Of a DNA stretch of 64,000 nt, positions 1-12,926 are shown in pieces; the stretch's first letter is position 1; each line of letters begins with the position of its first letter. A program made the position numbers and the translations under genes. A model generated the notes under the pieces. It was given only the letters and a program-made list of their open reading frames with translations. It ran no database searches and was not told the DNA's origin. The stretch is from Scolanthus callimorphus (Eukaryota; Cnidaria; Anthozoa; Actiniaria; Edwardsiidae): NCBI GenBank assembly GCA_033964015.1, contig CM066920.1, forward strand, positions 186,001-250,000, read 5' to 3'.

Positions 1-236
1 ACGCGTATAGCATTTCTGCTTCTCGTGTCATTGCATAGCCTCTGGCCATATGGATGTCATAAATAGCCGACTGACATTAATACTTGAAATAACGATTATG
101 ATTATTTTATTGTCATTTCTGGGTGGTCTCTGTTATTTAACCTGGATTATGTACAATGTTTTTAAACCCTAGATATCCGTGGTGAAATAGGAAGGAATGT
201 GCATTGTGAACACGACTATTTTCAATCGAAGCATCG

Positions 237-1420
237 TTACAAATTTCCCTCTTGTGGAGCAGAAGGAAGGCAGTTGGCCTCTGTTACCAAGCTTGCGCTA
301 TCAAGATTTTTTGTGTTTATCCTCAGAGTATGTAAATAGGAAGAACTTTCGTTCAGCTTCTCCTTCTGAGAATCTACTAGTCTTTTTGCGAAGAGTTTCC
401 TTAGGGCCGTCCGATAGCTTTCTATGAACACAAAATAGAGCATGGGATTTAGGGCAGCGTTCGAGAGACTCATGAACTGTGTAACGAAAATAAAGGTTTC
501 TATATCTAGTGAGGTTTTTATTCCTGCAGGTATTTGCCAGTGCCAAACTATTGTTAACATGAAAAAAAAGCCGTTATAAGGCCCCCAGCACATAGCAAAA
601 ACAAGAACAATAGCTAGCGCCATCAGTACAATGTTGCGGTTGTTTCGTTGTCGCCGTTTGGAAGCCATGTGTGATTTTGGCATAGCTATAGATTGTCTCC
701 TAAGGTTGACGAGGACAACAGTGTACATTATCGATAGCAGGATGAATGGGATAATCGTGAACACGATGCACGCAGTAGTACTGTAAATATCCATGGTTTT
801 GCTCTGGTTCAAGGCGGGTTCCCAGTTGAGGCGGCAGTAAAGCTGACCATTGGCGTCTTCTACCTTGGCAGCGTAGAAGTATGGAGAGACATACGCGAAA
901 GCAATCATCCAAGAGGACGCAAGTAGACTCATCCTCACCTTGAAACTAATCAAGTGCGTTTTGAACGGAAAGACTACTGCGTTGAAGCGATCCACTGTCA
1001 TAAAAACGAGGCTTAAAATGGAAACAATTGGCGAAGAGTCCGCGAAGAACATGGAGAGTTTGCACAGCGCAACTCCTACATTACCTCCAATAGGCCACTC
1101 GGGCGAGTTGTTAACCAATGCATATAATCGTAAGGGGATCGAAATGGTCGGCGTAAACATATCAGATATTGCCATGTTTAAAATATAAACGTTGATGGCT
1201 TTCCGCAAGCTTTTGTTGCGACAATCACAGTAATCACCAAGAGATTCCCCACGAGAGCTACCATTGCGATGAACGCGAACGCGACGATTTTCACGAATTT
1301 TGCTGCAACTTTTATTTCAAGGTTAATGCTTGAGTCCCCTAACACGGTTCGGCTGCTGCAGTTGAGTGTCGCGTTCAAACTGGAGATTATGGAACAGTTT
1401 GAAAACGCTCTTAGCTCCAT
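237..1420 (-). CDS. Class A (rhodopsin-like) G-protein-coupled receptor, one frameshift
   Basis: Seven-transmembrane receptor of the rhodopsin class, probably sensing a peptide or small ligand at the plasma membrane. The N-terminus has several N-glycosylation sequons (NCS, NAT). TM1 carries VGNLLVI, TM2 NMAISD, then a conserved Cys before TM3, a DRF in place of DRY, an ECL2 Cys (LYCRLNW), TM6 CWGPY and TM7 NPMLY. The first 80 codons (N-terminus and TM1) and the remaining ~315 lie in different frames; the break is near 1,210 in a short A run. Total length plus one base divides by three and gives 394 residues, a normal GPCR size. It appears intronless, as many cnidarian GPCRs are. The ligand cannot be told; a neuropeptide-type receptor is a guess. 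The frameshift could be a sequencing error or a real null allele. Confidence 0.85.
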
Positions 1421-1948
1421 TTCTGTGCCGCGGAGTTTTTGTTGCTCTGATGGTTTCTGGGTGATCCGAATATTTCCCTTTCCAATAACAAGTGCTTAAC
1501 ACAGCCTGGCGGACATCTACTTTATCACAGCGCGGTCACTTAAGCATTCCGCCTTCCATAATTCATGAGGTCGTTCAATTGGCAACAAATTATACGTCAT
1601 TGTCAGGTTTCCAACAGGCACCCGATTCGATTTCGAAATAAGCCTCGATCGAGCTTTGATGATGAAATCATTTTTTGCTATGATCATGCTGAAATCATTT
1701 TTTGCTATGATCCTGCTGAATGCATCAGAGATTCTCCCATTCCCCATATTTGTAACAATGTCTGAACTGCTCTCCTTTTTGGCTGTAGTTTTGTGCCCGA
1801 TAACCTTCAAAAATGATAATCTAGAATGTTCACTGGCGCCTATGAGTATAAATGTTTTAGTCGCTGGAAGCACTCCCTCTCATTACTGAGTCATATATGC
1901 CTTCATCCAAAACCGATATGTATGTGCCATTCAACGCAAATGTAGCTA
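1421..1948. other. Upstream flank of the GPCR, no convincing gene
   Basis: The minus strand holds a 118-codon open frame (1517-1873) without any motif I recognise. Part of it is a tandem duplication of about 24 bases (around 1660-1715, unit containing AAATCATTTTTTGCTATGAT). I do not call it a gene. Confidence 0.5.
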
Positions 1949-2309
1949 CACTCTTTTTTTTATAAGAACCTTTTTTATAAGAACGTTCAGCCTGAAATTT
2001 ACCCAAATTTTAAGAAAATGCTAAGAACATGCCTGAGCCTCAGATACGAGCAAAATAGATTTATTTTCAGTGATGCGTTCTAAATCCAGAATCAAATGTG
2101 TTAATAATAACGACCTTCAATATTGTAATTTATAAACTCTTAAATACTTCATTGGTATGGATCCTTCTATAAGATCTATCATATTTCAGCCTCCGACGTG
2201 TCTGAAATGTAAGAACATCCGTAAGAACATTTCCAGCCTCAAACTGCTCCAAAAATAAGAACGGCCCAGCCTCAACTGAAAATTAGACGTTCTTATAAAA
2301 AAAAGAGTG
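1949..2309. mobile_element. MITE with TA target duplication
   Basis: Ends are inverted: CACTCTTTTTTTTATAAGAA at the left and its reverse complement at the right, each next to a TA dinucleotide (1947-1948, 2310-2311). The interior is non-coding and repeats TAAGAAC-like words. TA duplication and CACT ends fit a non-autonomous Tc1/mariner-type element; the superfamily is inference. Confidence 0.75.
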
Positions 2310-2311
2310 TA

Positions 2312-2907
2312 TTTCTGCCATCAACACTCGCTATAAAAATATATACTCCATTTACGCCCAAGCCAGAAGCAGGCCAAGTAAATTATTGGCCCGAGTAATT
2401 AGACTCTATAAAATAACTATCGAGATGAGTAAATCTTGTGGCGCTTTTTAAAGCACACTGCCACATTCTACACACAAATTTATCAAATCAATTCTTCTGC
2501 GAAAAATTGTTATCCCCCAATTGATCATTTACGGATCTTCTTAATCCTGTCTTAGGGAATTAGTTAGAAATTCTAAATACTTAGGCACTCAGAGACCATT
2601 ATGTCTTCCATGGTAGATCTCGAAATATATTGCTTTCATTCATGACCAATAAACATATACTGTAAGCGGCTTCCTGAGCTGCCCTAGTGTCTGTCTGCAT
2701 CCTTCGTTAGATTAAAAGCTCATTAAAAAAAAAACTTCGAAACTTAAATAATTAATTGCCTTACATTCAAATGCGAAGAGCCTATCGATTTATCAAAATC
2801 AACCTTAAAAAGCTTATGAAAACAAGCAATAATCTAGAACCAAAGCATGTCCTTGTAAAACTATCCACAACATGTTTAAAATGTTGTTTACATATACAAG
2901 AAAAGGG
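2312..2907. other. No feature recognised
   Basis: AT-rich, non-coding. I see no gene, RNA or structured repeat. Confidence 0.5.
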
Positions 2908-2913
2908 ATTTAA

Positions 2914-3340
2914 CCCCGGGGGGGGACTCCCATATTTTTGACCGGGGATGATCGTCGGAAATTTTCAGTTTCACCCCTAAAAGATACCAAACATGGCGGG
3001 CCATAGCGTGGCTCAAAAAAATTATAACCCTAAAAGATGAGGTCTTATGTGCCAAGTAGGCGCGAAGGACACAGGTAACAGGGGAAAAATACCCATGAAG
3101 ACATTTCCGTGTTTGTTTCTAATTCATCGTCTTCTCATCGAATAATCTCTCTTTCTTACACGGTTTTTAGAAGCACCATCATGAGAAAAAGCAATTTGGA
3201 CACAGTTTTCGGCCCTAAAAGATACCATTTATTGAAGATCAAGATCACCCCTAAAAGAGACCAAACCAACGTGATTTTAACCCCTAAAAGATACGACGAT
3301 CATCCCCGGTCAAAAAATATTGGAGTCCCCCCCCCCGGGG
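2914..3340. mobile_element. G/C-run MITE, family 1 copy A
   Basis: Termini are CCCCGGGGGG at the left and CCCCCCGGGG at the right, followed inward by matching arms around GACCGGGGATGATCGTC. It is flanked by ATTTAA on both sides (2908-2913, 3341-3346), extendable to about 8 bases given the ambiguous G run, as for hAT-type elements. The interior repeats the word CCCTAAAAGATAC several times in both orientations. The element at 40,551-40,910 has the same ends and interior word. Confidence 0.8.
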
Positions 3341-3346
3341 ATTTAA

Positions 3347-4844
3347 CTGAATGATTTTAATGTAGGAGCTCTTTTTGTTAGCACTCAGTATTGGATACCT
3401 TTAGGGAATATCTGAAATGACAACATAAACTGAATAAGTGGCGGCAGTAGGATAAAACTCAAAGCAATGGACCCCAAGGGAGCTATCAACCACCTTATAT
3501 ACAGTCCATGGCACATCCGCTCTATGGAGACAACTTTTTAATTAGAAAGGCTCCATTGTCTGCTTGGCGCTTATCCGTAAAAAAAGTCACGATAAAATAT
3601 TTTGCTGCTCTGAAAGAAGTATTCTAGAATTCATGAGTTATTGATAAGTTCCGTGACCAATGAATGAACCCTATATTGGTCACGTGTAGAGTGTCTAAAA
3701 ATATTAATAAACGAGTATCTTATCATAGATATAGACACGGTACCCCGGATGAAAACACCTTAAAGGAGCAAACTTTTTCTACCAGCTAAGACAGCACTGT
3801 ATAGAACCCAAAGAGAGAAATATTATTATCATTAAACTTTTCCAAAAGGTGGTGAAATTTACCACCGGAGAAATGTTGGGTGAAAAGTGAAAATGTCATT
3901 ATACCAAATCCCATATTAAAACATTCCATTCGATGAAGTGTCGTCAGCTATCCTGGAAATTTCCAACAAAGGTCACTAAAAAAGAAACCATAGTTTCGTT
4001 TCATCATCAATCTTCTGATATGGTTATTTGACATGCACAAGTGTCCCACGTGGCTGAAGTAGTACACTTGTATCAAGTACTCTTAGGGCGTTGCGGGTGG
4101 GGGTAGAGGGCTGGGTTTTTGGTTCGGACTGTTTTAAGTACACATTCGCTTGGCCTTAACATTTATCCCCAAAGTTTTTATTTATACACATTGCTTCGTT
4201 CTATCAGGGAATCTCACACTTCCCTGGTTCTATTGATAGGCGACTAAAAATTTGATGATAAACACCTCATTATCATAAACACCGATGGCTCCACTATTAA
4301 CAACTCATTCATTGCATGCGCATGAATTAGTCTAATCGGAACGAGGGGTCTCCGTGCACCCACATGATACACTCGGCTAATTGATATTTTTAGAATCCTT
4401 GAAGGGAGCTTGGAAAGGATTTTGATGTCCCCAAGGCCAACGCGAATTCCTGTTAAGGGGTGTGGTTTTTTTCAGCCAAAAACCACAGGGTACCCGAGTC
4501 TGATTTTTATTTAAAAATGATTTAGCTCCTTCGAATTACTTTAAAAATTCACAAACACAATAACACACAAATAACTGAGTGAATTCTACTCTACCAGGCA
4601 TATATAAGTATTTCATTGCTTGTTTGATGAAGTAGATCAAAACAATGTTCACTGGCGCCATTGAAAGCTCAACTACGCCTCACCGCGGTATTCATTATTC
4701 ACTTTATCGGCAAATAGAGCACTTGTGATGTTGAGAGAGACACTCGAAACGTTCCAACATTATGCGTGCTCTATTGCGCCGATAAAGTCATAGAAAGTTG
4801 TGCTCTAATGCTTAAATAGTCAACATATTTTACAGTGATAGAGA
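3347..4844. other. Intergenic, one short inverted repeat
   Basis: No gene seen. A hairpin-forming pair (CTTTATCGGCAAATAGAGCAC at about 4702-4722 and its near complement at 4766-4788) is the only clear structure; it may be the remnant of a small foldback. Confidence 0.45.
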
Positions 4845-5520
4845 GTGATATCTGTCAATGATCTTTCCGTAATGAGTGTGCTCATTTGTATGCTAGTTTG
4901 TCCGAAAATTAGTCAAAATACGGCAAATTTTGCGAAAATTCGAAATAAAGAGCGTTTTCCCTCGACTTTGAGTCTCTGCCTGTTGCCATAGATACAGCGC
5001 CTAGCAACGGGTGATAAAAATTGAGCAATGAGTATCAATCGTTGATCACTACACTAAGTGATCAACTACGTTGATCGAAAACTCGCTGCTTTACAGCATT
5101 TCTTGAAGGTGCGGTATTTGGGTAAAAATTTGACTTGTCAATGTGAAGTGCTAAAACGACCCATATATCACGCTTTCAAGAAATGGCTGTAAATCAGTCA
5201 GATTACACTCAAATAACATCAAAATTGGTGCACGTATAGGCTGATACCTATCAACGATCCCTACGTAAAGTGTGTACTCATATGTATGCCAGTTTGTCCG
5301 AGAATTAGTCCAAAATACGGCCAACTTTGCCAAAATTTCGAGTTGAAAAGCGCATTTTCTCGCAACTTTGAGTCTCTGTCTGTTGCCATAGATACAGCGC
5401 CTAGCAACGGGTGGTACAAATTCATTAATGACTATTGATCACTACACTAAGTTACGTTAATTTAAAACTCGCTAATTTACAGCATTCCTTGGAGGCATGG
5501 TAATTGGGTGGAAATCTGAG
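4845..5520. repeat. Two-copy direct repeat, unit about 280 bp, offset about 390 bp
   Basis: Two diverged copies (about 4845-5125 and 5235-5520) share blocks such as TTGCCATAGATACAGCGCC, CTAGCAACGGGTG and GATCACTACACTAAGT in the same order and orientation. Non-coding. Confidence 0.75.
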
Positions 5521-6832
5521 CAGGGGAACGAAAATAAATGGTTAGAAAACCACGCAGACCACGTGTAGCTACAGCGACCGCCAAATACGAACGGCAAAGC
5601 ATAAACTAAACCACAAGCGGGGCAAGGAATACGACTAAATATTAAGAATCGCTGTCATGTGTTGTCTCACGTGTAGCCCAAACAAAAACATGTGAGAACG
5701 AAGTTTTCACAATTACTTTTCTTTTGTTTCTTCAAATTATCACCTGTTTCGGCAAGTAGGCCTTTCCAGATTGTGCTCGGCACTTTTTTAACGCAATTTG
5801 GCTTTGGGAGCACTATTTTCATCAGAGAGCGGCAGAGAACACTTTTTTGGCCAAAGAACTTCTTCTGACAACTTTTTTGGTAAACAAGCCAATTTCTAGC
5901 CAATTTCTATTTGAAGCAAATTACTGGATTTTTTTGTTTTATATAACTATTTCAAGTTCCTTTGACTACAAATAACATCTCAACTAGGCTAAAACCGGTG
6001 ATTTCGACATTTGATTGGGTATCCATTCCTGTGGTACAGTATTGGGTAGCCTGTGGGCTGTGGAACTAGTTAATAACTAATTTAACGCTTTTTACGCTTT
6101 ATATAGAATATCTGTCTGCCCAGATCAAAATGGCGGACGCTTCGTCGAGTGGCGAAGAAATCGAAGATAATCCCATAGAAACTGCCATGATTAGAGGCGC
6201 TTCATAGTGGGGGCGTATAGTGAAAACATGGGACGAAAATGCTCAAATTTTCTCCAGCAAATACAGTTGATGTATGGGAAAATTTCCGAGAAAGGGGGGG
6301 GGGGGGGCGGCCCCCCTTGAACCCCCCCTGGCTACGCTCCTGTTCTCAACCGCCAAAGAGAGGGGAAACGGAAAACAAGGCCACAATAATCACATCGCCG
6401 ACCACCTAGCGCAAACCCTTTTTAGAAATGGCTGTATTCGCAAAAACTATTTGTATATATATACATTTCCTCGAAGCAGAGCCTAGTCTTAGGCTTATTG
6501 TAACGTCATCTTTTACCGCGTCGAATTTAATTTAACATATCGGTTTTATCCAGTTGAAGGAAAACAAACTTACGGAAAAGAATAGGCAATGGGCTGCTAC
6601 ATGCATTTTTCAGCCATAAGAAAAAAAACAGGCTAAAATAAACAGGAGAGCGGCTACCCAAACTCAAATCCTAACTCGAATCCTCAACTCGAAAGATAGG
6701 TATCCTCTTTACAGAACTATATAATTGTAATTTATCTGTCATGTATTCAGGTACTTCAATTGAGTTCTCTTGAATAACAGCGCGCACTTCATTACCCCAC
6801 TTTCTATATAAAATGGTAACCACTCAAGTTTG
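5521..6832. other. Intergenic with a G/C-run element scrap
   Basis: No supported gene. Around 6290-6345 a G run followed by CGGCCCCCCTTGAACCCCCC looks like the end of another G/C-rich repeat family. A short frame at 6130 (26 codons, starting MADASSSGEE) resembles a protein N-terminus but stops at once; without a splice site I can point to I do not call it an exon. Confidence 0.45.
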
Positions 6833-8387
6833 TTAAAAATTGGAACTGATGCTGCTCTTGGCCGGCTCTGCATTTAATAGCATACGACCAGTTCTTTTTT
6901 GTAACCGTAAGATACGTGTAAGACATTCTTTGGAGCTGGCCGAAACCCACACAATGCTTGCATAGCTAAAAAGTGGCTTAATTACAGAATTATAGTAATG
7001 AATTCTTTGTTTTAAGGGCAAGCTATGTGATCTGTAAAACTTAGTTTGGCATCTAGTTCAAGTCCTAAGAGCCTGGCTGAATCTGATTGTTCCAAGGTAC
7101 TTCCGCCGGCAGTTGTAACAGAAAGGGAGTGTGCTGGCACTTACAAGCGTTTCCCAGTGACTAGTAGAGTTTTGCTTTTGGTCTCATTTAGAGGCAGCTT
7201 GTTGCTATTAGTCCAGCCCTCTACATCGTTCACAGCCGAGGTCAACATGCTCTTCAGCTTTGGGACGTCTTTGAAATCAGTTGAAGCAGAAAGTGTAGTA
7301 TCGTCTGCATAGAGATCGATGCTTATCTCGGATGACTGCACGTGAAGTGGTAGGTCATTTATAAAGATAATAAATAACAAAGGACCTAGGATACTGCCTT
7401 GCGGTACCCCGTGGTGGACATCTGCAAGTTCGGAGCTCGTACCACTGAGTGAAACAATCTGTTGCCTTTCATCAAGGTAAGAAGAGAACCAATCAGCTGT
7501 CTGATCCTCCAGTCCGTATGCCCGCAGTTTAGACATCAAAATCACGTGATCGACCATGTCGAATGCTTTGTGGTAATCTATAAAAAACATTCCACTAGGG
7601 CGATTTGAATCGAGATTGAACAATAGATCGTCCACAATCTTGATGAGTGCAGTATCAGTTCCATGGTGCCTCCTAAATCCCGACTGACGAGCGTAGAGAA
7701 GATTGTTTTGAAGTAAGTACTCGTAGAAATGGATGTACACGTGCCTCTCCAATGTCTTTGATAGAATGGGCAGGACTGAAATTGGACGATAATTATTCAT
7801 CTCATCCCGATCTCCAGATTTGTATAATGGAGCAATTTGGCAATTTTCCATCGCCTTGGAAACACAGATGACTTTATGGAAAAATTCATCAGTTTAGTAA
7901 GCGACTGCGCAATTTCAGGTGAAGCAATTTTCGACATCCGGGCACTCAGATTGTCCATGCCCATCGCCTTGTTTGCCTTCAAACAGCGAAGACTGTCAAA
8001 AACAAAACCAGATTTCATGGCGGGAATGCGGAATTTCACCTCAGGATCCTTCCTCGAGAGAACAAAATACTCAAGTTTTGAACGATCAAACGGAACGTTC
8101 GGCAACAAGGATCGCAGACGATCAGCAATCGAGGGAAAATGTTTGTTGAATTCGCCTGCCGATTTTGAGGAAGTGATTACTGCGTTTTCTGTTTTCTTGT
8201 TGTTCATATTCGTAAGAGACTTGATTGTTTTCCAAATTCCTGTGCTTACCGTATTCAGTGTACAGTATTGTATAAATATGCTAATCCTCAGCTTTGAGAC
8301 CAGAGTCGAGGTCCGTTTCTTTTCGTTTTTCATGCGAGAGCGAGGAGCTGATGTTGCTACCTCGGGTGAATTTATTTGACACGACAC
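6833..8387 (-). pseudogene. Decayed LINE reverse transcriptase fragment (CR1/L2/jockey-like)
   Basis: The reverse-transcriptase core is in one 236-codon frame: NNYRPISVLPILSK, RQSGFRRHHGT, FIDYHKAFDMVDH (motif A), GVPQGSILGPLLF (motif B) and YADDTT (motif C). The linker and fingers region upstream (8387-7797) is in another frame; the thumb and tail (about 7141-6833, PLFSYASIVWVSASS) follow after an in-frame stop near 7145 and a shift near 7020. Endonuclease and ORF1 are missing, so the copy is 5'-truncated, as is common for LINEs. It cannot encode an active protein as it stands. The clade is judged from motif style only. Confidence 0.85.
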
Positions 8388-8590
8388 TGGGCAAGAATAA
8401 AAGCGCTTTCACAGCCTTTGGTCCCCAAGTTATTAGGTGAAATTTAAAAGTCCCTGTAACCCACCTCAGTTCTTCAAGAACGTCAATTGAATCACATAAT
8501 TTTCAAATAATCAGTTATCAACTAGTAATAGTTCTCACTAGAGCTGCCCCCGTGCTTTTTAAACTGCAGATGTAATAAGTATTCAATTAA

Positions 8591-9838
8591 GGATACCGTA
8601 AACCTTCGCGGGTACCCTTCGCGCAAAATTTCTCTACGCGGCGCATTGAAATAAACCCCAAAAAACTAGATATCATTTTAAAGCTTAATAAACGTAGTTT
8701 ATGATGACGCACTTTTATTCTGTTTTTTCGAAATCTGCTCTAACGCGGAAAGGAAAACGATAAAAAGGTGCGATTTAAATATGCAAAATGTTCGTATAGA
8801 AATACGGCGCGCATTGGCTTCAATTCTGTCTTAAATCAATCAACACTCATTGAATGACTAAAGTGTGTCGGCGATTTTTAATATATTAATCCATTCCAGA
8901 ATAAGAACTTCCAAAAGTTGAAGGTTCATTTATTTGACGAGTTTCGGCCTTCGAACAGTAATAAAAGTGCGAGAAATCAAAATATCAAAAATCGCCGACA
9001 CACTTTCGAAGATCAAAGTTTGGACTAGCTGCTCGCAAAATTTGAAAGCAATCGTGCAAATCCTTGTGGGTGAACATTTTGGGTCTTTCCATTGAAACGG
9101 CAGCAAAATCAATACCGAGTTATAGCCATTTGAAGTTGTGTCAACATCTGAAGCGCTAACAGCAGGAGAGCAAACAAACGTGACACGATTGGCCAATTGG
9201 AGACAAGCCTTCTCTGTGCGCGGGAAATTATTACTGTGCTCAGATTTCATGTTGTGCTTGAGCTTTGGTACTTGTGGTAATCGCTTTCACCAACATCTTC
9301 GACCTTTTCCAGCAGCCAAATTTTGATAAATAATGGGCAAAGTGCCTCTTCAACGAAGAAAGCCAGGCAAGAACATGCCAGGCAAGAAGCGCCAATTTCC
9401 TGACCCGAAGGAGGCTAAGTAAGGGTGGACCATTAGAAATTGGGGAGGGGGGTGGCAATTTTTTTGTGCATGAATTTTTTTTTCGGGGATCAGGTTGTGC
9501 AAGAATTTTTTTGGGGGATTTATATCATGTTTTTTACTAGCTTGGATCTCTGCAAGATTTTTTTTTGGAAGGATTGGCCTTGCTCGAATTTTTTTTTGGG
9601 AATTGCCACCCCCCCTCCCCCAATTTCTAATGGTCCGCCCCTAAACAAGATTAAAAGATTATAGCGCCTCAATCATGTAACGCAATACAGTTGAAAACTA
9701 GATTTTCTTATTTTCTTCGTTAAATATAAGTTATTTTAATTTTCTTTTTTGGAGTATTGAAGTTCCTTCTCTAACTTATCGACTGGGATAAAAACAAAAA
9801 ATTGGTCAAAATGGCACCCGCGAAGGTTTACGGTATCC
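8591..9838. mobile_element. Non-autonomous DNA transposon with TTAA duplication
   Basis: Inverted ends begin GGATACCGTAAACCTTCGCG and are flanked by TTAA on both sides (8587-8590 and 9839-9842), the piggyBac-type target duplication. No transposase frame is inside. An internal hairpin pair (GTGTGTCGGCGATTTTT near 8860 and its complement near 8990) may be subterminal structure. Another foldback element is nested in the right half. The ends do not show the usual piggyBac CCC start, so the superfamily is tentative. Confidence 0.75.
9423..9641. mobile_element. Foldback MITE nested in the TTAA element
   Basis: Arms of about 36 bases: GGTGGACCATTAGAAATTGG plus a G run at the left, and the complementary C run ending CTAATGGTCCGCCCC at the right. 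The interior is T-rich and non-coding. Flanking octamers TAAGTAAG and TAAACAAG match at six of eight positions, weakly suggesting an 8-bp duplication. The right end resembles that of the element at 20,571-20,755. Confidence 0.75.
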
Positions 9839-9842
9839 TTAA

Positions 9843-10248
9843 CACTAGTAAGTACCCGTGAAAAATTCACGAATTAAATTTTCCTTGAATGACGAAAATT
9901 ATCGGATTGTCTGCCGTTATTTAGAGAGATGTGCTCAAACAATTTGTAACTACGCCTGTTTACTTTAAAGTATTTGTTATCAGTTTATAGATAGGTGCCT
10001 ACCGGTGTGAAATATTTGCACCGTAGCATACGATAGAAAAGGCGTTTTAAATTAGATCTTTGAAAACAATGTTCCTTGTGAATGGAAATGAGGCAAATGC
10101 CACACAATAACCCCCTAAATATTTCCTAACAAAGGTGTTGAGGCATTGGTTTCACTGTGGTTTTGGCGCGAAAATATCGCGCGTGTGTCGATCGATATGG
10201 TCGTATTTTCGATCAAGAAAGAAAAAGGCTGAGCTGTACCACTCGAAC
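9843..10248. other. No feature recognised
   Basis: Non-coding. It includes the small palindromic word CCCGTGAAAAATTCACG near 9857, also seen at 14,308, probably a scrap of a dispersed repeat. Confidence 0.45.
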
Positions 10249-10440
10249 TTCAACAACTATTTTCATTACTGAAATTCCCTCGTAATTGCGCTACGCGAGA
10301 ATGTTATCCCGTGTTATTCCCTGCATTCCTTCCTGGTAACGTCTTACGTAATTTATCACACTCTCAGGGTGATTTAAGCAGTAGATTTCACAATATCGTG
10401 GTCTTTTCAAAAACCAACGTCGGGACGCGGGTGTCTTGGT
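10249..10440. repeat. Left copy of a ~180-bp segmental duplication
   Basis: From TATTTTCATTACTGAAATTC to GACGCGGGTG this stretch is repeated almost exactly at about 12,998-13,180. The two copies flank the satellite complex in direct orientation. Confidence 0.85.
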
Positions 10441-10517
10441 CATGAATTTTGTTTGGTGTTGGTTCGTACGTCGCCGAAGCTCTTAATCCTCCCGACCCAT
10501 GGTTGGATTCTCTGACG

Positions 10518-12050
10518 TTGTAGTTTGTTGTATGCGTGTTTTGTAACACCGCCAAATTCAATTTATTGGCTTGTTGGCTTCATAGTAGTGCTAAATTCTC
10601 CGATTGGTTTGTTGTATGGGTGTTTTGTAACACAGCCAAATTCAATTGCTCGGCTTGTTGGCTTCATAGTAATGCTAAATTCTCCGATTGGTTTGTTGTA
10701 TGGGTAACACCGCCAAATTCAATTTCTGAATTCGCTTGTTGGCTTGTTGGCTTCATGGTAATGCTAAATTCTCCGATTGGTAGTGTTGTATGGGTGTTTT
10801 GTACCACCGCCATTCAATTTCTCGGCTTGTTGGCTTCATAGTAATGCTAAATTCTCCGATTGGTTTTTTGGTATTAGTGTTTTTGTAACACTGCCAAATT
10901 CAATTTCTCGGCTTGTTGGCTTCATAGTAATGCTAAATTCTCCGATTGGTTTGTTGTATGGGTGTTTTGTAACACCGCCAAATTCAATTTCTCGGCTTGT
11001 TGGCTTCATAGTAATGCTAAATTCTCTTGGTTTGTTGTATGAGTGTTTTTGTAAAACACTGCCAAATTCAATTTCTCGGCTTGTTGGCTTCATAGTTATG
11101 CTAAATTCTCCGATTGGTTTGTTGGTATTAGTGTTTTTGTAACACTGCCAAATTCAATTTCTCGGCTTGTTGGCTTCATAGTAATGCTAAATTCTCCGAT
11201 CGGTTTGTTGGTATTAGTGTTTTTGTAACACTGCCAAATTCAATTTCTCGGCTTGTTGGCTTCATAGTAATGCTAAATTCTCCGATCGGTTTGTTGGTAT
11301 TAGTGTTTTTGTAACACTGCCAAATTCAATTTCTCGGCTTGTTGGCTTCATAGTAATGCTAAATTCTCCGATTGGTTTGTTGGTATTAGTGTTTTTGTAA
11401 CACTGCCAAATTCAATTTCTCGGCTTGATGGCTTTATAGTAATGCTAAATTCTCCGATTGGTTTGTTGGTATTAGTGTTTTTGTAACACTGCCAAATTCA
11501 ATTTCTCTTGTTGGCTTCATATTAGTGCTAATTCTCCGATTGGTTTGTTGGTATTAGTGTTTTTGTAACACTGCCAAATTCAATTTCTCGGCTTGTTGGC
11601 TTCATAGTAATGCTAAATTCTCCGATTGGTTGGTTTGTATGGGTGTTTTTTAAACACCGCCATATTGAATTTCTCGCGGCTTTGTTGGCTTCTAGTATGC
11701 TAAATTCTTTGATTGGTTGGTTTGTATGGGTGTTTTTGAAACACGGCCAAAATTCAATTTCTCGGCTTGTTAGCTTCAAGTAATGCTAAATTCCCCGATT
11801 GGTTTGTTACTGGTATGGGTGTTTTTCAATTTATCGGCTTGTTGGCTTCAAGTATTGCTAAATTTTCTGATTGGTTTGTTACTAGTTATATGGGTGCTTT
11901 TGAGACACCGCCAAACTCAATTTCTCGGCTTGCTGGCTCCAAGTAATGCTAATTTCTCTGATTGGTTTGTTGCATGGGTGCATGATGTTGAACAGCGCCA
12001 AATTCAATTTCCCGCTTTGTTCGCTTCACTATGCTAAATTCTCGTAGTCC
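10518..12050. repeat. Satellite array, unit about 86 bp
   Basis: Head-to-tail copies of a unit containing GCCAAATTCAATTTCTCGGC, TTGTTGGCTTCATAGTAATG and CTAAATTCTCCGATTGG. Around eighteen copies; the middle ones (11,060-11,480) are most alike and the edge copies more diverged or shortened, which suggests turnover in the centre. Long frames across it are by-products of the periodicity. Confidence 0.9.
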
Positions 12051-12790
12051 CTGTTACCTTTGTCGCTATCATAGGGGTTCGTTAACATACAGTTAGCCTA
12101 CCCTCATACTGTCTCCGGACGGTCTTGATTCGACTCAGTTAGCAGGTGCTGCGTCCGTCCTTTTTGTTCCGGTTTATTCTACTGTATTAGGGGCGCGAGC
12201 CCTGCTACTTGAGTCAATTAAGACCGCCAATTGAATTTTGTTAAATTCAAGCCAAATTCAATTTCTCGGCTTGTTGTCCTCATAGTAATGCTAAACTCTC
12301 TGTCTGATTAGTTTGCTGTATGTGTGTTCTTTTGAAACACCGCCAAATTCAATTTCTCAGGTTGTTGGCTTCATAGTATTGCTAAATTCTCCGATTGGTT
12401 TGTTGTACAGTATTAGTGTTTTTGAAACACCGCCAAATTCAATTTCTCGGCTTGTTAGCTTCAAGTAATGCTAAATTCTTTGATTGGTTGGTTTGCATGG
12501 GTGTTTTTGTCATGTTGTCGTAACGACGCCAAACTCAATTTCCCGCTTTGTTCGCTTCACTATGCTAAATTTGCGTAGTCCCTGTTACCTTTGTCGCTAT
12601 CATAGGGGTTCGTTAACATACAGTTAACCTACCCTCATACTGTCTTCGGACGGTCTTGATTCGACTCAGTTAGCAGGTGCTGCGTCCGTCCTTTTTGTTC
12701 CGGTTTATTCTACTTTATAATCTGGAGTATTTACGGGCGCGAGCCCTGCTACTTGAGTCAATTAAGACCGCCAATTGAAATTTGTTAATT
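12030..12790. repeat. Higher-order block: two ~215-bp spacers around more 86-bp units
   Basis: A spacer beginning TAGTCCCTGTTACCTTTGTC and containing GGACGGTCTTGATTCGACTC occurs at about 12,038-12,245 and again at 12,575-12,790. Between them lie about four more 86-bp units. The block is thus a duplicated (units plus spacer) module. Confidence 0.85.
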
Positions 12791-12926
12791 CATTTTAATC
12801 CTGACCTTTCCTCTGAGTTTTGGGAGGATAAGAGTGTTATTCTGTTGATTCCGCTGTGTTTCCTCCACTGTGAGCGGTTTTTGTCTAGCGCCACGGCTCG
12901 GCTCGCAGTGTATCGAACGTGCGAGG

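Noticed and set aside
1517..1873. 118-codon minus-strand frame beside the GPCR
   Set aside because: No motif, and part of it is a short tandem duplication.
6130..6207. Short MADASSSGEE frame as a first exon
   Set aside because: Stops after 26 codons and I could not identify a supporting splice site or a following exon.
10518..12050. Frames of up to 121 codons in the 86-bp array
   Set aside because: Periodic satellite DNA; the frames shift with each unit variant and have no domain.
10518..12560. CRISPR-like regular repeats
   Set aside because: Units are contiguous without unique spacers and the DNA is eukaryotic.
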